Shown: piece by piece, positions 61,751 to 64,000 of the stretch | Numbering within the stretch: the stretch's first letter is position 1 | Layout: every line of letters starts with the position of its first letter | From: an uncultured Clostridia bacterium | GTDB lineage: Bacteria > Bacillota > Clostridia > Christensenellales > Borkfalkiaceae | Direction: 5' to 3' | NCBI GenBank assembly: GCA_947627565.1 | Contig: CANQWO010000001.1 | Span: 1 to 64,000 of the forward strand | DNA length: 64,000 bases | Notes under the pieces: model-generated | What the model saw: the letters and a program-made list of their open reading frames with translations, nothing else | Told to the model about the DNA's origin: nothing | The model's database searches: none | Position numbers and translations under genes: made by a program

Positions 61751-61808
61751 GGTATTGACTCCCGTTATTTATTTTTTGCCGCGGCACAGCCGCGCACGAT
61801 AAGACGAT

Positions 61809-62267
61809 TTAAGAAACTTCGATGCAGAGACAGACTTTGGCGCACTTCTCGAGCGGAAACGCCGCTTCCCCCGCCGGCGTGGCGAGCTTGACGACGCCAT
61901 CTGTGAGCGCGGTGAGGACGCCCTCGTGATACTTGCTCCCGCCGATGGGCGCATAGAGATGCACCTCGACCTTCTCGCCGATGTGGCGGAGGAAATCCGC
62001 CTCCCGCTTGAAGGGCCGGTCGAGGCCCGGAGAGGAACAATTGAGGGTGTAGGGCGCGCCGTAAGTCGGATCGAGGTCGTCGAGCGGGCCGTCGACCGCG
62101 CGGTGAAACGCCTCGCATGCGACGAGGTCGATCCCCCCCGGTCTGTCGATATAGAGCGTGAGCGTCGCCGTCCTTTGGTCCCAAGCCGCATCGACCAGTT
62201 CTACGCCGACCCGAGCCGCAATGGGCTGAAGAAATTCCATGATCTCGGCAACGGGTTTGACTTTCAT
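61809..62267 (-). CDS. rimP: Ribosome maturation factor RimP
   Basis: 152 aa from the ATG at 62267, which has GGAGAG at 62279-62274; a GTG two codons upstream would overlap that SD. LQPIAARVGVELVDAAW, LTLYIDRPGGID and CSSPGLDRPFKREADF are the RimP motifs. It assists 30S assembly. First gene of the nusA-infB operon. Confidence 0.94.
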   Translation of the reverse strand: MKVKPVAEIMEFLQPIAARVGVELVDAAWDQRTATLTLYIDRPGGIDLVACEAFHRAVDGPLDDLDPTYGAPYTLNCSSPGLDRPFKREADFLRHIGEKVEVHLYAPIGGSKYHEGVLTALTDGVVKLATPAGEAAFPLEKCAKVCLCIEVS

Positions 62268-62288
62268 TTCCACTCTCCATAAAGAAAT

Positions 62289-62310
62289 GAGAGCGGCGAC
62301 CCGCTCTCAA
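62289..62310 (-). promoter_or_regulatory. Leader hairpin of the rimP-nusA operon, attenuator-like
   Basis: Arms 62289-62297 and 62302-62310 pair over 9 bp. On the minus strand the stem is followed by TTTCTTT and then directly by the rimP SD. It lies about 25-45 bases after the predicted transcription start. Confidence 0.5.
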
Positions 62311-62339
62311 TCTCTGTTTTTCATCGATTAAGCATGATA

Positions 62340-62368
62340 ATTTTACCACATCGGGACGGAAATTGCAA
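62340..62368 (-). promoter_or_regulatory. SigmaA-type promoter of the rimP-nusA-infB operon
   Basis: On the minus strand TTGCAA (62368-62363) and TAAAAT (62345-62340) with a 17-base spacer, 73 bases before the rimP ATG. Confidence 0.7.
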
Positions 62369-62418
62369 GCATTTGCAGCAATTTTTTTCGTCTTTTTCGG
62401 ATTTTTTCCGAGCGTTCG

Positions 62419-63918
62419 CTACTTCGGAAGACTTCCCCGCCGCCGAATGAGCTCGATGAAGATCTTCGCCGTGACGAACGCGTCCTCGAACGCGCGGTGA
62501 TGATCGAAGGAAAACCCGAAATAATCGGCAATGGTATTCAGCTTATAGTTGCGAAGGGAGAGGAGCTCCTGCGCAAGGAACAGCGTGTCGTATTGCTTGC
62601 GGTCAAAGCGGTAACCCTCGGCCTCGCCGTAATATTTGATGATCCGGCAATCGAACTGCGTATTGTGCGCGACAAGGCTGCAACCCGCCGTAAACTTATA
62701 AAAATCCGCGATGACCGGCCCGATCTCGGGGGCGCCGACGAGCATTTCATCGGTGATCCCCGTCAATTTTACGATCTCGGCGGGGAGCGCGGTGGGACAG
62801 GCGACGAAGGTGGAAAACCGCTCCGAGATGCTGCCGTTTTCGATCTTGACGGCGCCGATCTCGATGATCTTATCCATCACGCCGCCCTGCGAGAGGCCCG
62901 TCGTCTCGAGGTCGAACACGACGAATTTTTCCCGCTTGAAATCCTCGGGCAGGCGCTCCTTGGAGAAGAGATCGGCCTGTACGAGATCGGCCGCAGGCAC
63001 GGGAAAGACGACGCGGTACTGTGCGGGCACGGGCCGCGAGGGCCGCTGTTCGGGGACAAATCCCGCGGGCGGCGTGCCGCGGTCGATCGCTTTGACGCGG
63101 AAGGAGAGGCCGCCGTTGTAAAATTCGTTGTCGCCCGTCAGACAGACGCTCTCGCCCTGCCTGACGCCGCGCACCTTTTCGAGCGTGGCCTTCTTCGTGA
63201 AGTAGGCGGCGCGGAGCGTCCCCGAGCCGTCGGACACCGTGACGGAGAAATACGGCTTCCCCGTCTTTGTCGAGCGCTCTTCGATATGCGTGACCGTGCC
63301 GCAGACCGTGACGCCGTGCGCTTCCTTGGTGAGGTCGGCGATGTAGATGGCGTTTTCGGGCGCGCCGCCGTCGATCGCATCGTAATTTTCGACATGAAAA
63401 AAGCGCGGGGCGAGAAGATATTCTTCGGGAGGCGCCTCGTGGGAGATCGCCTCTTCGGCCTTGCGGACCGTCTGAAGTTCGCCCGTCCAGACGCCGCAGT
63501 ACCCGCGCGCAAGCGCGGCGCAGACGGCATCGACGACGCCCTCTTCCTCCCCCCTATCGCGCTCGGCCGCCCCGACGCCGATGATGAAATGGCCGCCGTT
63601 CTCGCCGAGAGAGACGGAGATATCGGCAGGGTCGACAAAGGCGGCGAAGGAGGGCGACTCGCTCCGCAAAATTTCCGCGACGGCGGCCTTGACGGCCTCC
63701 TCGCTCGGGACGGACTTCATCACCCGCACCGACGCGCGCATGCCTTCGGCATAGCGCGAGGAGACCTCCGTCGCGCGGGCGATATCGGCGGCGCTGTAAT
63801 TGGCGTCGGTCACGAGGTAAAAGGTCGCCTCGCCGCGCTCCACGACGATCTTGCGAAGCACGGCGCGCGCAAGCCCTTCGGACTTCCTGATTTCTTTGAG
63901 ATATTCGATACTTTTCAT
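62419..63918 (-). CDS. PolC-like protein reduced to N-terminal, OB and proofreading exonuclease domains
   Basis: 499 aa, complete with stop, in the place where a polC of about 1,400 codons is expected directly upstream of rimP. Residues 1-195 resemble the PolC N-terminal region; about 200-285 is an OB fold (VCGTVTHIEERSTKTGKPYF, VRGVRQGESVCLTGD). From 330 comes a DEDDh exonuclease: FDLETTGL (Asp336, Glu338), AHNTQFDCRI, HHRAFEDAFVTAKIF, all catalytic residues kept. The PHP domain, which in PolC surrounds the exonuclease, and the whole polymerase are missing; the OB fold runs into the exonuclease through a Pro-rich linker. The ATG overlaps the previous stop by four bases. It may be a free proofreading subunit. 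DnaQ-like exonucleases with other N-termini are the alternative. Confidence 0.82.
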   Translation of the reverse strand: MKSIEYLKEIRKSEGLARAVLRKIVVERGEATFYLVTDANYSAADIARATEVSSRYAEGMRASVRVMKSVPSEEAVKAAVAEILRSESPSFAAFVDPADISVSLGENGGHFIIGVGAAERDRGEEEGVVDAVCAALARGYCGVWTGELQTVRKAEEAISHEAPPEEYLLAPRFFHVENYDAIDGGAPENAIYIADLTKEAHGVTVCGTVTHIEERSTKTGKPYFSVTVSDGSGTLRAAYFTKKATLEKVRGVRQGESVCLTGDNEFYNGGLSFRVKAIDRGTPPAGFVPEQRPSRPVPAQYRVVFPVPAADLVQADLFSKERLPEDFKREKFVVFDLETTGLSQGGVMDKIIEIGAVKIENGSISERFSTFVACPTALPAEIVKLTGITDEMLVGAPEIGPVIADFYKFTAGCSLVAHNTQFDCRIIKYYGEAEGYRFDRKQYDTLFLAQELLSLRNYKLNTIADYFGFSFDHHRAFEDAFVTAKIFIELIRRRGSLPK

Positions 63919-64000
63919 CCGATGTACGCTTCCAATCGCTGAAAAAAGGCGGCCTCCGCTTCCGCGCGGGGCACGCGCAAGTTGGGCTTTCCGCGTTCGA
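63915..64000 (-). CDS. C-terminal end of an unidentified protein, cut by the window edge
   Basis: The last 27 codons of a minus-strand gene, ending ..VPRAEAEAAFFQRLEAYIG with its stop overlapping the ATG of the PolC-like gene by four bases. Codon use is like its neighbours. Too little is visible to name it; upstream of polC in Firmicutes one usually finds isoprenoid or proS genes, but this tail does not let me choose. Confidence 0.6.
   Translation of the reverse strand, partial: ERGKPNLRVPRAEAEAAFFQRLEAYIG

Noticed and set aside
1..64000. Search by eye for CRISPR arrays, prophage modules, riboswitch or T-box leaders and defence systems
   Set aside because: No regularly spaced repeats, phage structural genes, T-box anti-terminator motif or recognisable defence genes were seen; rare riboswitch classes could be missed without covariance models.

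Overview
The window reads as a chromosomal segment of an endospore-forming, GC-rich member of the Firmicutes (class Clostridia). The case rests on sigE, sigG and spoIIGA side by side, on ylbJ and ymxH family sporulation genes, on the Firmicutes gene orders dgt-dnaG-rpoD-trmK-nif3 and rimP-nusA-ylxR-ylxQ-infB-rbfA, and on a ywlC/ywlE/ywlF-like trio. An uncultured gut lineage of the Christensenellales type is my best guess, from overall style only. Most genes lie on the minus strand in long, tightly packed operons with many 4-base ATGA overlaps.

Layout. 1-1700 is accessory: a gene-less stretch with a chain of hairpins, the 3' half of a tRNA-Pro(CGG), and a decayed IS200-type element. 1843-5891 holds a lipoprotein with seven PepSY-like repeats and a two-component system, with a clear promoter and terminator. 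5984-6554 has a TetR remnant, tRNA-Leu(CAG) and a small tandem duplication. 6533-22296 is a long minus-strand block: peptidase E, tandem PII protein and DUF1538 membrane protein; rpiB, arginine phosphatase and Sua5; dnaB; pepF; DegV; signal peptidase; a hydrolase-like protein; sbcC and sbcD. A DnaD-like gene (22448-24169) diverges from sbcD. 24238-27039 is the sporulation sigma cluster. 27147-33867 has rarA, a patatin, ylbJ, and an operon of membrane protein, rsmD, coaD, DAHP synthase and prephenate dehydratase. 34060-41074 is the dgt-dnaG-rpoD macromolecular synthesis operon running into trmK, nif3, a zinc-ribbon protein and alr. 41182-47611 is a shikimate operon (aroC, aroB, aroE, aroQ, aroK) framed by a patatin, a metallo-beta-lactamase-fold protein and an SDR. 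47737-52796 has a YjdF-like membrane protein, a PhnP-like hydrolase, dtd, efp, an M24 peptidase and a PI-PLC-like protein; the last two are divergent and both look leaderless. 52899-64000 is the rimP-nusA-infB-truB-ribF block, preceded by a truncated PolC-like gene.

Genes acting together. aroF-pheA and the aroC-B-E-Q-K operon cover chorismate synthesis and the first phenylalanine-specific step. dnaB, dnaG, rarA, sbcCD, the DnaD-like protein and the PolC-like exonuclease are replication and repair functions. Two of these have unusual architecture. The protein in the polC position keeps the PolC N-terminal, OB and proofreading exonuclease domains but lacks the PHP and polymerase domains. The DnaD-like protein ends in what looks like the N-terminal zinc region of a DnaC/DnaI loader, without its AAA+ domain. 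These two, the leaderless divergent pair and a dispersed 27-bp palindromic element are the most unusual things I can see. I found no CRISPR array, intact transposon or prophage.
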